Positions 34,632 to 45,087 of a DNA stretch of 64,000 bases are shown piece by piece (position 1 is the stretch's first letter; every line of letters begins with the position of its first letter). Under the pieces are notes generated by a model. It worked only from the letters and a program-made list of their open reading frames with translations, was not told the DNA's origin and did not search any database. Origin of the DNA: Umbelopsis isabellina (Eukaryota; Mucoromycota; Umbelopsidomycetes; Umbelopsidales; Umbelopsidaceae); the NCBI GenBank assembly GCA_016758905.1, contig JAEPQZ010000016.1:372001-436000 (forward strand). Direction: 5' to 3'. The position numbers and the translations under genes were made by a program.

Positions 34632-34726
34632 GTTTAAATAGCTGGACGAAGGAATGGAACTGATAAGGAGGAAAAGATGGGAGGGAAAAGGTGAAGAGAA
34701 ACTTTGGTTTGAGGAATTATCATGCA

Positions 34727-34735
34727 ATTTTTATA
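34727..34735 (-). promoter_or_regulatory. TATA-like element of EF-3
   Basis: Read on the minus strand this is a TATAAAAAT sequence about 100 bp before the EF-3 ATG, a typical spacing for a strong fungal promoter with a pyrimidine-rich leader. The leader between them is T/C-rich on the coding strand. Confidence 0.45.
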
Positions 34736-35658
34736 ATGAATAATTATACCCTTGCCAGCTAAAAATTTTTTTCTGCCATGATTGTCTCACTTGATGGAAA
34801 AGCCATCTTAGAAAATCGGAACTGCCCCCCTTCATTTCAGTTCAAGGGTACAAATTACACTTAGCAATGATCGCCAGCTCACTGAGCTATCTCTTGATAT
34901 ACGATAAGGATATATTGCTTACCATTCTATTCCGATTGTCAAGGAGACATTTCTATGCGATAATGACTTCATCTTTTTGCACTTTGAAACCGCAGACCAC
35001 ATGACTTTTGTGGAAGCCTATCGACAAAATTTTCTGTATTTTGCCACAAAAAGCAACGTCCCCGTTCTGTGCTTGTCCTAGCTTATCAGTGCATCGTCGA
35101 AAGAGTGCTAGGCGAGAAAGCCCTTTCTCCCCACGCCGGAGTTAGCTATGCCGTTGGACAACGTACCCCGCAATTTGAAGCATCATTTCTTGCGGGGACG
35201 ATATGTAAACCTGTCCTTCACTTGTGCTTCGCTGCTTCGTTTTGATTGATGACAGGATAAAGACATGCACCCCCCCCAAGCGGATGGCCATAAACAGACG
35301 ACCGAATGCCAATCAGAGGAAAAGTAAAACTGACCTTTCATTCTATGTTCAAACTCCGGTCCAATTCTCTTTACGCAGCGTACAGACGCCAACTGAGCAA
35401 AAGCCCCAAGGTCACAACAATACCATTATGATTGGTCAATATATGGTTTTAAGTAAATGTGTAGAGCCTAATAATTATGTAAAAATGGTGTAGTGTGTAC
35501 GAAATTAATTTGAACGCCTGGGGTTTGTGTTCAACTGGTAACCCTACCACTTCTGTTTTAAGGTCGCAGCTTCCTGTGTGAAAAGCATTCATGCGAAGTT
35601 TCTGAGCTAACGGCTCACTTCAGCTTTGCCTCAGTACGTGATAAATTTGGCTCTGATG

Positions 35659-35666
35659 TATAAATA
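35659..35666 (+). promoter_or_regulatory. Possible TATA box in the 2 kb gap
   Basis: TATAAATA on the plus strand, 132 bp before the small frame at 35791. It is followed by pyrimidine-rich sequence and an ACTAAC/TTAG pair that resembles an intron end. It could drive a short transcript or the long leader of the SKT5-like gene. Confidence 0.3.
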
Positions 35667-35790
35667 ATCTTAGGCGTCTTCCTTTCAGGCGTCTCAATTC
35701 AGCCTTCCCACTTGATCAGTAAATAATGTGGGAGTAACTAACATTCACTCATTAGCGTCTTTTCAATATATAGATTTCCCCCCTTTTTAA

Positions 35791-36021
35791 ATGTCAATAA
35801 TGGATCGTATGCGGAGTATCATCAAAACTCACATAAAATTGAACAGCGTTGATAGTGAAATAACAAATAGTTGGGATATGCTCAATAGTTGTGATATCAG
35901 CACTCAGCACCAAACGGGGAATATGTCAAAGGAGCTGTCAACATTGGCCACCATGAAAAAGGAAATCGATCGAAGGCTTTGTTGTACCCCTTTTTGCATG
36001 GACACCTCCAAAGACGTGTGA
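35791..36021 (+). CDS. Possible small protein (76 aa)
   Basis: An ATG-started frame of 76 codons beginning MSIMDRMRSIIKTH. It is hydrophilic with a Cys pair near the end (RRLCCTPFC) and has no recognised family. A TATA-like element lies upstream. It could equally be an upstream frame in the leader of the SKT5-like gene or chance. Low confidence. Confidence 0.25.
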   Translation: MSIMDRMRSIIKTHIKLNSVDSEITNSWDMLNSCDISTQHQTGNMSKELSTLATMKKEIDRRLCCTPFCMDTSKDV

Positions 36022-36639
36022 GGATTTGCTATATTCATACTTTGATTGATAGATATTTATCTAGCTATATCTGATGGCCGGTGTATGGCGGATCACTTCC
36101 ACCGCCAGATATAAACCGTCACAACATCAGCCCATAATACTGGATCCGCCCTACCGGTGCTTTGTGCAGTTGAAAGGCAGTATTCATACATTGGGTATCC
36201 CGAAATTCAATGTCAACTTCCCACTGCCTACTTGTACCGTCGCTATCATTATAGGATGTGATACAGAACTGTATTGAACCTTCTATTCTGCAGCAATGCT
36301 GCAACAGGATGTCATTGAACGTTGTACCTACCTATCCAATAGCTTGAGTGATATTCCAGACAAAGTCATTTAAAGATCAGCAAGCAAACATTACACTGTC
36401 TTGAATTTTTCTTCATTCTGATGCTCTGCAGTAGTGTCATTCTTTTCAATCATTTGACAGTAATAAAGGAGATTCATTTGAGCTTGGACCGTAGCTATAG
36501 GGTGAGTGATTGCCTTTTATGGAACATGTTGCCAAAACATCATCCTAATAAAGCCATCGACATGTTGATGGTTTGGACTCAAAAACTTTTGAAAATCAAT
36601 TCTCGGACACAGACTTGTTTATATGCCTTTTTCGTATCT

Positions 36640-39349
36640 ATGAATTTTCACTCATCACAGTTTCCAGCCAGAAGATTGACAGAATATTATGACCCCGAAG
36701 CAGATATACCCACTTTACCATTACAACGGCTAGAAATCTCACATCCTGATGACTTTGTGCCTGTGAAGCGAATGGTGTCTGTGCACCAGCTGAGCACTAA
36801 TTACAGCAACGACGATACTTTCTCTACCTTTAGCAGCACGCACAGTCAAGAGAGTACCAACAGGCGACCATCAAAGCCATTGCCCAAAGCTCCCATTTCA
36901 CAGGAGTATGTACCGCCATCTAACTTCATGTCACCGTTGACGTTACCACAGCAACTTTCGCCTATTGTACGCCAAGCTAAACCTGTATATAACTCAATTT
37001 TTGGCTTGGACGAAGTAGCAAGCACAGATATGTACTCAGAGCTATTGAATCACAGCTACGATACTACATACGCAAGCCCAAAGCAGATGCCATCGCGCGG
37101 AAATTATTCGAGCCAAAGTACATTTGAATCTTCTGAGCTGCCAGAATCTCCAGCGTTTCTATCACCTGTCCAAAGCGGAGGAATAGATTATTTTCATGAT
37201 GACAATATCTCCGTATATTCGAGCAACTCACACATTAGCAATCCACCTTCAATCATATCCATGAGAAGCATGGAAGACGACTCGGAATTTCTTTATGAGC
37301 AGCAGCAGCAGCAGCAGGAATATAATATGAGAGCATGGAACGAAGAGGAAGAATCAGTGGCCACCCCTGATGTTGTTTTGCCTCACCTTGGTACGATGGG
37401 AGGAGGATGGAGATTGTCGATCAATAATCCATCTGCTATGTCCGATGACGAACTCAGTGTCGAGGATAGTCCCGCTGATATTTCTCCAGTTACACCGCAG
37501 GACATAAACATACCATTGCGCAAAAAACAGTCCAAAGAAGAAGTGACGCTCGGGATAGCTCCCGTCCCAGTAGATATGGGCCGGCCAGTGTCGCCATTCT
37601 GGCAGCAGGTGTCGTCGCCCCCACAGTCGTCTGGCCAGTCCGATTACTTTTTGCAATCTCCAGATAGTTATTTAGATCCTTCTAGAGCTCGATCTGGATC
37701 CCCAGCATCATCAATAGGCGGATCTTCTTTCAATGGAAGTCATCGTCTATCAGGCTCAGATTTCACCTACGAAACGAGATCGAGCTCTCCTGGCCTCAAT
37801 ATACCACATCCGATAGTATCAGCTGTCAACGAAGTATCAGCAGTAGATATCAGAAAAAGCTGGAATGGCAACAGTTCTGAAATGAAGTCGCCTATGAACC
37901 CTCAGCCTATGAATTCCAACCGCCAACGATCATCCGTGCCGCCTCCGCCAGCAAACAAATTAGAGTTGGAACCGGTAGCGGAGAAGAAATCTCGCTATAG
38001 CATTGCATCGCATTCACTTACGAACGACCCATCCACTGTGAAAACCATGCGCAGAATGGCCAATTTAACCAAAGACTTCAAAACACAGATGGTATATGCT
38101 ATGTATCTATTGGAGGTATGCCAAATGCATGACAAAGCTACTACTGGTAACACGCCGCCAAAATCGGCAACTCGCGAAAGATTGTTGAAAGAGGCAATTT
38201 ACTGGATTGAGCGATTAGCAAAGGATAGGCGAGGAGAGGCATGCTACATTAAGGGATTGTGGCATGAGAAAGGTTTATATGGATACAAGCAAAGCAGTGA
38301 TAAGGCTCACAAAATGTATCAAACTGCAGCAAAAACTGGGCATGTCAAGTCCAAGTTCAAACTTGCCGAGCGACATGAAAAGAAAGGCAATACAGCAAAA
38401 GCCGTGGCCTATTACAAATCTGCCACCGTCAAAGGAGGAGTAGAGCCTAATTTCGTAAGTAAAACATAGTTTTGCGCAAGATCTTCTTATTGAGGCAATT
38501 ACTAATAGTTCACATATGTAGAAAATGGCACAGATATTGTTGTTTGGGGAACTTAAGCAAAAAAAAAATCCCAAACTGGGGCTGGAATACCTGAGAAGAG
38601 CTGCTGATTTGGCCAACAATACTCTCAGTGAACCCGCGTATATGATGGGACAAATTATAGCTGGCGAGTTCAAGAAACTTAAAATACCAGAGTAAGTATA
38701 TTTTCATTGTTGGCTGTCCTTATATACACATCAAACCAACCATTTTGAAACAGAGATCTAATCCAGCGTGACCACCATGCGGCTGTAAAGTACATTCGGA
38801 GGGCAGCAGATTTGGGATACCCAGACGCGCTTGACCGTATGGGTCGAGCCTGTCAAACCGGCGATTTGGAGCAAAAAGTTGACCTTGGTCGAAGTTTCCA
38901 GTTTTTTGAGAAGGCAGCGGACCGTGGACAAGTCAGAGCAATGTTAAGTCTCAGCAAAATGTATCTGGAAGGTCAGGCAGTAGAATTCAACGACGCACTG
39001 GCTTTTAAATGGTGCGAGCGCAGTGCCGCTTCTGGCCTTGATCATGCAGAATTTGCTCTAGGGTAAGTCGGATATGAATGGCTGAAAGCCATAGGATACG
39101 ACAGACTCACAAATCTTAAATTTGCATAGATACTACTATGAGATGGGCATTGGTGTCGAAGCAGACTACCCACGAGCTTTAGAGTATTATAGTAAGGCGG
39201 CATCGAAAGGATATGAGCCTGCTGCAGCGGCTTTGAATCAACACGACGCTAGAGGCGGCAAGTTAGCCAGTACAAAACACAGTCGTAGCCAGGTTGGACG
39301 TGACAGAGACCACGTGGCTAGCAAAGACAAAGATTGTATTATTATGTGA
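36640..39349 (+). CDS. Sel1-repeat chitin synthase regulator, Skt5/Chs4-like
   Basis: Four exons (36640-38454, 38522-38691, 38754-39062, 39130-39349) give about 837 residues. The first 480 residues are Ser/Pro-rich and probably disordered, with a six-Gln run. The C-terminal part is a series of Sel1-type repeats (YWIERLAKDRRGEACYIKG, AHKMYQTAAKTGHVKSKFKL, EYYSKAASKGYEPAA). The last four residues are CIIM, a CAAX box. Yeast Chs4/Skt5 has the same plan, including a C-terminal prenylation motif, and activates chitin synthase 3 at the membrane. The start chosen is MNFHSSQ; an in-frame ATG at 36421 would add 73 residues. The repeat set and CAAX box make the family call firm. Confidence 0.87.
37300..37317 (+). 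repeat. (CAG)6 trinucleotide tract, poly-Gln
   Basis: Six perfect CAG codons inside the disordered N-terminal half of the Skt5-like protein, encoding six consecutive glutamines. Tracts like this vary in length between strains by slippage. Confidence 0.85.
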
Positions 39350-39706
39350 AAATTTGATTTTCAAGTGTATTGTTATTCCTTTTGTTTGGTAACTAGTCAT
39401 GTTGTGCTTTTATTATAATTTATTAATATTTCTGTGTACAAAAATTGTATCTTTCAGACAACGAGGCAGGCAAAAATAGCGTACAAAAGTGTATATTCAC
39501 AGTTTGAGTAATAATCAACAACCAAATTTGAAAGCAGAAACGTTACTAATGGTCATTATATGAGATCATGTGATTGCGGGGAAATTCAAACGGCAATGAC
39601 ATGTGAATACCAAATGTGAAATTATAAAGGCTGACACACTCCTTTTACGCTTTAAAAAGCTGTTTGCGAAATCTCTTTTACCTTTCGTTCTTCAAATCAC
39701 TTCATA
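39350..39706. other. Intergenic, promoter of thiolase
   Basis: This 357 bp gap contains a TATAAAGG at 39623-39630, 77 bp before the thiolase ATG, and a C/T-rich leader. No coding signal was seen. Confidence 0.55.
39623..39630 (+). promoter_or_regulatory. TATA box of peroxisomal thiolase
   Basis: TATAAAGG 77 bp before the start codon, followed by a pyrimidine-rich leader (CTCTTTTACCTTTCG), the arrangement of strongly expressed fungal genes. Confidence 0.5.
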
Positions 39707-41093
39707 ATGGCTACTCAAAGACTCCAACAGGTCTCCGCACACCTTGCTCCATCTTTGGTCTCACCCTCCAAGATTGGTGTCAAGTCTCCTGAAGATGTCG
39801 TTGTTGTTTCTGCTCTCAGAACGCCCATCACCCGTGCTCGCAAGGGTGGTCTCAAGGACACTTTCCCTGAAGGTATGTAATAGGCAATGTGTATTGGGTT
39901 TGAGAGAAATCGTTCTAAATATCACGTTTTGTAGAAATGCTCTCTGCTGTTTTCAAGGCTACTCTTGAGAAGACCAAGCTCAACCCTGCTCTTGTTAACG
40001 ACATTGCTGTTGGTAACGTTTTGCCTGCTGGTGGAGGTGCTACTGCTGCTCGTATGGCCGCTCTCCACGCTGGTTTCCCAGATACCACTGCCCTCAACAC
40101 TGTCAACCGTCAATGCTCATCTGGTCTCCAAGCCTGTGTTCAAATCGCAACTGCTATCCAGTCCGGTTTGATTGAAATCGGTATTGGTGCTGGTGTCGAA
40201 TCCATGACCATGAACTATGGCGCTGGTGCCATGGGCAGCACTTCTGAGAAGGTTTCCTCAGAGTGCGAGGCTGCTGCTGACTGTCTTCTCCCTATGGGGT
40301 AAGTTGTGTAAACCGTGAAATATTTCTGTCGGGGTCAAATCAGCAGCATAGCTAACATGTGAATGTTACTAGTATCACCTCAGAGAACGTCGCCAAGGAG
40401 TTCAAGATCAGTCGCCAAAAGCAAGATGCTTTCGCTGCTGCCTCCCACCAAAAGGCTGTCGCTGCTCAAAAGGCTGGTTTGTTCGATGCTGAGATCGTTC
40501 CCGTCAAGGTCACCGTTACCGACAAGGAAGGTAATGAGAAGGAAGTCACTATTGCCCGCGATGATGGTGTTCGCGACGGTGTCACCGCTGAGTCCCTCGC
40601 TAAGCTCAAGCCTGCTTTTGATGACGATGGTTTCACCACTGCCGGTAACGCTTCCCAAGTTTCTGATGGTGCTGCCGCCGTGTTGCTCATGAAGCGTAAG
40701 ACTGCTGAGAAGCTTGGCTTGCCTGTCATCGGCAAGTACATCACCTCTGCTGTTGCTGGTGTTCCCCCTCACATCATGGGTATTGGCCCCGCTTACGCCG
40801 TCCCGATTGCTGCTGAACGTGCTGGCATCAAGATCGCCGACATTGATATTGTCGAGCTTAACGAAGCTTTTGCTTCCCAAGCCGTCTACAGTGCTGAGAA
40901 GCTCAACATTCCTTTGGAGAAGATCAACCCCAAGGGTGGTGCTATTGCTTTCGGCCATCCTCTCGGATGTACTGGTGCCCGTCAAGTCGCCACCTTGCTT
41001 CCTGAATTGAAGCGTCAAGGAAAGAAGATTGGCTGCACCACTATGTGCATTGGCACTGGTATGGGTATGGCCGCTATCTGGGAGAGCGAGTAA
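39707..41093 (+). CDS. Peroxisomal 3-ketoacyl-CoA thiolase (PTS2)
   Basis: Three exons (39707-39872, 39935-40298, 40373-41093) give 416 residues, the standard length. The N terminus contains RLQQVSAHL at residues 5-13, a perfect PTS2 (R-L-x5-H-L), so import is expected through Pex7. Thiolase motifs follow: VVSALRTPI, active-site NRQCSSGLQA (nucleophile Cys), VESMTMN, then NEAFASQA, GGAIAFGHPLGCTGAR and the C-terminal CIGTGMGMA with the second catalytic Cys. The enzyme does the last step of beta-oxidation, releasing acetyl-CoA. Codon usage is strongly biased to C-ending codons, as in the malate dehydrogenase gene. Confidence 0.96.
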
Positions 41094-41827
41094 ATGCCTT
41101 GGGCTAGAATACCATCATGAAATTGTTTCAAAAAAAAGAACAAGCATATACTGAACGCTTTGGTCGTCCTTCTTAGTATAAATAAATATTTTGTAGTATA
41201 TCCCTTTCAACCTGGGACTAGCGTGATTGAAAGAGAGGATTGTGATACTGCATCTGATAATTTTGAATCTAGTGTTGCCCAGTCTATAGGTAGCTAGATA
41301 ACATAAACCTATCGCTCACAGTCTTTAGATACTTGAACCAATGTGTGTATAGATTAACTCGCAAATAATCACCCTCGTATGGGCATACTTGCTGGATGTG
41401 AAAATACATATCACATCAGACATGTGATTTGGATAGCCCTCCGTGCAAAACTCTCAACGTTTACTATCAACAGAAACCAAGGGATGAAGTGGCTTTGTCA
41501 GAGATTTCTTTTATATTATTAAATATAGTTGTATTCAGGAAATACAAGGGCAAGTTTTGGTTAATTGATCCGCATTCCTTAGTGTCCAGCACTGCATTTC
41601 ACGATATAATGATTTCACCGACTGGCGCGACCCATTATCACCTCTCCAGTGTCGTTTGAATCATCAGTCTTGGTGATCTCATTTCACAGCTTGGTTTGAG
41701 ACCGAGAAACACCAAGATTTCCTACGCCGTTCTGGGTATATTTGTGGGAAACGGTATGGAGTGGATGTTGTCTTTACATTCTTGCATCATCTATACGTAT
41801 GTACATAGGTGTAGTTCATTTCAATGC
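41094..41827. other. Convergent intergenic region
   Basis: This 734 bp gap lies between the 3' ends of the thiolase (+) and DAD2 (-). There is a 76-codon open frame at 41429-41659 without an ATG start. No RNA gene or repeat was recognised. Confidence 0.55.
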
Positions 41828-42386
41828 CTAGAACGATAGGTCAGACATTTGTCTTGTAAGATTCAATGGGACTCGCACAAGCACTGGTGGTTCCTGTGTA
41901 TTTTCTTGTTGCGGCAACGCACTGCCCACTTCTTCAGCCATCATTGCATCCTTATCATCACTTTCGTGTTGTCTAGGCGAAACCATGCTCATGGTTCTGA
42001 AAACATGGTTCCAATTACTTAGTACATCGGAAACGGCTGTGGTGAAAGTGATGCACGTTAATAAGTAACAAAGTGTAATTCCCGGTTGCCAAGCGCAGAT
42101 TGCTCTCGTTACCTTGAGCACCACCAGCTAAACCCTCTACACTTTTAGCCAGCTCATCAAAATAGTTCGCCATCTGCCCACTCATGTCTTTAATTTTGAG
42201 TAGATGCTCCAGCTCTTGCACTTTGTCTTGAATCTGTTGCATCTTCTCTGGGTTCACGTTTGATTGGACAGCAGATGTTGATTGTATTTCGCTTGGCTGC
42301 TCAACCGCGGTGGATTGAAGCTGTTGCTGTTTTTTATTCTGCTTCTTGTTCGAGGAGCTCGATGTTGGTTTCGGTGTTCTATTCAT
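41828..42386 (-). CDS. DAD2: DASH/Dam1 complex subunit DAD2-like
   Basis: Two exons (42386-42113, 42036-41828) give about 160 residues starting MNRTPKPTSSSS. The conserved part is the coiled coil from NPEKMQQIQDKVQELEHLL through YFDELAKSVEGLAGGAQAV and SDVLSNWNHVFRTMSM. The GGAQAVSDVLSNW block corresponds to the Gly-x-x-Ala-Val-x-x-Val-Leu-x-Asn-Trp signature of Dad2. The DASH complex couples kinetochores to microtubule plus ends and is fungal. The protein is longer than most Dad2 proteins, with a Gln/Ser-rich N-terminal extension and an acidic tail. Further in-frame ATGs lie upstream, but the conserved region does not need them. Confidence 0.82.
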
Positions 42387-43285
42387 ATGGATGAATGAGG
42401 GCGGCAAAAGTGTTGATATCGACGCGTTTGGAAAAATCGAACTTAAATTTCGCGCCTGGTGTGTGACCGTCAAAATCATGCCCAGCATTTTCCTGGCTGT
42501 GCTCGTGCCAACCACTTTATGAGCATTGTAAGCTAGGTTTCTAAAAGCTTGAAGTTCTTTTAATATAGATGATAGAGAGAAAAGGATGTTTACACATACA
42601 CGTAAAAATCAACAAATGCATTCACAATATCACGATACTAAAAGTCAAATGTCGACGATACAAGCGCGTTAAGAGGCTATGCCAAATGAAAAACCCAGTA
42701 GTTTCAGCCATCCGTTCGAATAAATTTGTCCATGCATATATACAGATATTTATACATCAATTTAAGAGATTTCCTTCCATTGCTCTCAAGCAGTTGTCTT
42801 TTGTAGCAGGTGAGAGTTTAAAAACTCAAATGACTCCACATTTGCGATACACTGTTTTTCTAGTACTCCGACACCCTGTCAGTATAGACCGTGGCCGTGA
42901 AAGAGGTGATGGTTGAGGGAGTACCACTAAGATATGTTTCAGTAATGGTGTAAGATATTTTCCAGTAAGGTGTCACGGACAATATGTCATTCATGCCGAT
43001 ACAGGCACAGTTGAAATCGACAAAGCACTTTGACATTGGTGTTAATGGAAAAAATAACCGCACCACATGACGTGCTGGTTCCCAAATTTGGCAACGGTCA
43101 ACCAATACATGCAAAGTGATGACAAGGGTTTTTGCCCACGGATCTATGGGCTGCGGCAGTGCGAGAATCAGGTTTTCAAAGAAGTTTTATATTTCAACAA
43201 CATCAAGGTTAACATAGAGCAATGTACAAAGAGAAATCAATGCTCCAAGGAGAAACGTATATACAGTAGCGTTTAAGTACTAAAA
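42387..43285. other. Intergenic, DAD2 upstream region
   Basis: This 899 bp gap separates two genes on the same strand. An open frame of 84 codons on the minus strand (42860-43114) has no ATG at its start and no recognisable motif. It may contain a degenerate gene, but nothing firm can be supported. Confidence 0.5.
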
Positions 43286-43759
43286 CTAGTTTGAATTGCC
43301 AACACCGCGATAAACCGTATGGTTATGCTGTCTAGGTTGATTATAGTTGGCACGATTGCCTCCAGTATTCTTGTTAGCGACATCATGCTTGGGAATGGTA
43401 GATTCTTGGAGCTGTGCCATCTTTTGAGCAGCTTCGGCCCGGCGTTGACGTTCGAATTGTTCAAACTTGGTATCCTTAGAGATTTGTGTCTCGTCTTCAC
43501 CATCAGACGTCTTTTCCTCTTCATCCCTATGGCACGCCATGTTAACTATCGACCAAGAGGCATGTACTTCATAACACCTTTTTGAGAAAATACTCACTTT
43601 GTTGCCTTGAGGGGAACAGTATGTGTAGGAGCTTTCACGCGCTTTCCGCCAATGATTTCTAGAAGCGAAGATGCTTTAGCACTTTGATCCAATGACTACC
43701 ATGATCTGAGTCCATCTATACTTACGGGCAGGAGCGTGTTCTTCGAGTGCGTTGGGCAT
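43286..43759 (-). CDS. Small uncharacterised charged protein (111 aa)
   Basis: Three exons (43759-43726, 43658-43598, 43526-43286) join in phase to 111 residues, starting MPNALEEHAPAQ. The exon 2 product IIGGKRVKAPTHTVPLKATK looks conserved in character (no low complexity), followed by an acidic stretch, a predicted helix (FEQFERQRRAEAAQKMAQLQ) and an Asn/Gln/His-rich tail. The donor chosen for intron 2 (AA|GTGAGT) is the one that keeps phase with the downstream acidic frame. I do not recognise the family. Consistent splice sites and phases suggest a real gene. Confidence 0.6.
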
Positions 43760-45087
43760 GGTTGGTAAGTGTTTGAATAAGAGTTAAAAATACGAGGCAA
43801 GATGCAAATGGGCGTATTTAAGTAGGTCGAGAAATGAAAGTCAGCCCCTTGCTGTAGTGAGACCCAAGTAACACCTGACCTCACTCGGGGCGGGGAGGCG
43901 TCTCGCAAGAAAATGACGCACGATTCTTTCGTGGTTCCCCAAAGAAGCTCAACAGTGGTTAACGATCACAATGTCATCAAAGGCATAGAGGCTTCTCTTC
44001 CATATCATCCAAAGACGATTTTTGGCCAATGACTGATGCCATATACTATATCCAATGTAGGTCAATTTTGGCTCGTTTATGATATTTTGCATCAGTCTAG
44101 AGCGGGTGTTACTCGGCAGATAGATTAGTGTTCTAGTTTTTAAGCATATTTCAGCAATATTTCAGTTCGAGAACTAATACGTTTCATCGTTTCGGTGAGG
44201 AATTTGTAGGTACAGAAAAGCCCTATGCTCGGATCATCGCGAAACATCGGAGGAATTTGACTGTTCTGCTCATACTGAACCCTGAAATGTGGAGTGATTT
44301 TATAAAAAGTGAGATATTACTTGTTCGCGAACTATTCTAACTAGCGTTATAGGAAAGTACACTTGAGAACTTGTCTACTGTCGGTTGTTCAAAAGCTTAG
44401 CTATTACCTAGCGCGGTGATATAGAAAATGGTGAAAAGCTTTCATAATTACAAATACACGTAGAAACCCCGAAAGCAAAGAGTTCATGTTCGCACACATA
44501 AAGGGAATGAACACAGCTTATACCGTATAAAGCTTATACCCAGTGATGTGAAGTGCCAAGTCGGGTTTTCAAAGCGTGGAGATTCGAAAGGACCGTTGTT
44601 ATGTAGGATTACTGCGCGACAGCGGTGTTAATATCCGTAACAGCCTCAAGTAGTTTAATCAACAGAACATTTTGATTGATCCTAAATTGCACCACTTAAA
44701 CGGATAATTGGTGTGCCATTTGCGCACTAATGTAGCAAACCGGGTTACGCTTGCTCGATACAGCTCAGAAACTAGAAGCGTAGCGAACTATAACCTAGTG
44801 ATCCGTTGAAATATCGTCGTACAAGTTTACAGACAAGCCAACAGTTGGGAAGAACTTTGAGTCATCTTCAATACGTTACTAAGTGTGGTTTACCATGTTT
44901 ATACAATTGCTGGCCACGCAAGCAGCAAATTAGTGTCCTAATTTACCATAAAAGGAAATCGTTATTGGATCAAAGCCTGCCAGTGTGAATGCCACGGCGA
45001 CGGCCATTTTTTGCTATTTTTGGAAATGAATGGATAGAGACATATATATATTCAATCACACAGTATGAAAAGACCTTTCAACCAACA
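43760..45087. other. 1.3 kb divergent intergenic region before the carotenoid oxygenase
   Basis: This long non-coding stretch lies between the small protein gene (-) and the carotenoid dioxygenase (+). It contains a TATA element near the oxygenase start and no convincing frame; an in-frame ATG at 44989 precedes the chosen oxygenase start. Its length, against typical divergent spacers of 130-350 bp here, suggests extra regulatory sequence. Confidence 0.5.
45040..45050 (+). promoter_or_regulatory. TATA box of carotenoid cleavage dioxygenase
   Basis: An ATATATATATT tract 38-48 bp before the ATG at 45088. It also argues that the upstream in-frame ATG at 44989 lies before the transcript start and is not used. 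Confidence 0.5.

Larger units (their letters stand above)
34632..36639. other. 2 kb gene-poor divergent gap, EF-3 to SKT5-like gene
   Basis: This is the longest stretch without a convincing gene. It contains the EF-3 promoter, a C7 run near 35271, a good TATAAATA at 35659, a small ATG-started frame at 35791-36021 and another of 67 codons at 36074-36277. In the last 220 bases the frame of the downstream gene is open back to an ATG at 36421, so the SKT5-like protein could start earlier. No tRNA or repeat was seen. Confidence 0.5.

Noticed and set aside
35224-35493. Frame of 89 codons in the gap after EF-3
   Set aside because: Composition is unlike a protein, there is no promoter element close by, and it includes the C run.
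40380-41018. Long open frame (212 codons) antisense to the thiolase
   Set aside because: It mirrors the codon bias of the thiolase gene, lacks splice or promoter signals, and its product is low-complexity Ser/Leu/Asp sequence.
41429-41659. Frame of 76 codons after the thiolase
   Set aside because: It has no ATG at the start and lies in a convergent 3' region; no motif.
42860-43114. Minus-strand frame of 84 codons between DAD2 and the small protein gene
   Set aside because: It starts at TTG, and the part after its first ATG is short and without family resemblance. A decayed gene cannot be excluded, but nothing supports it.
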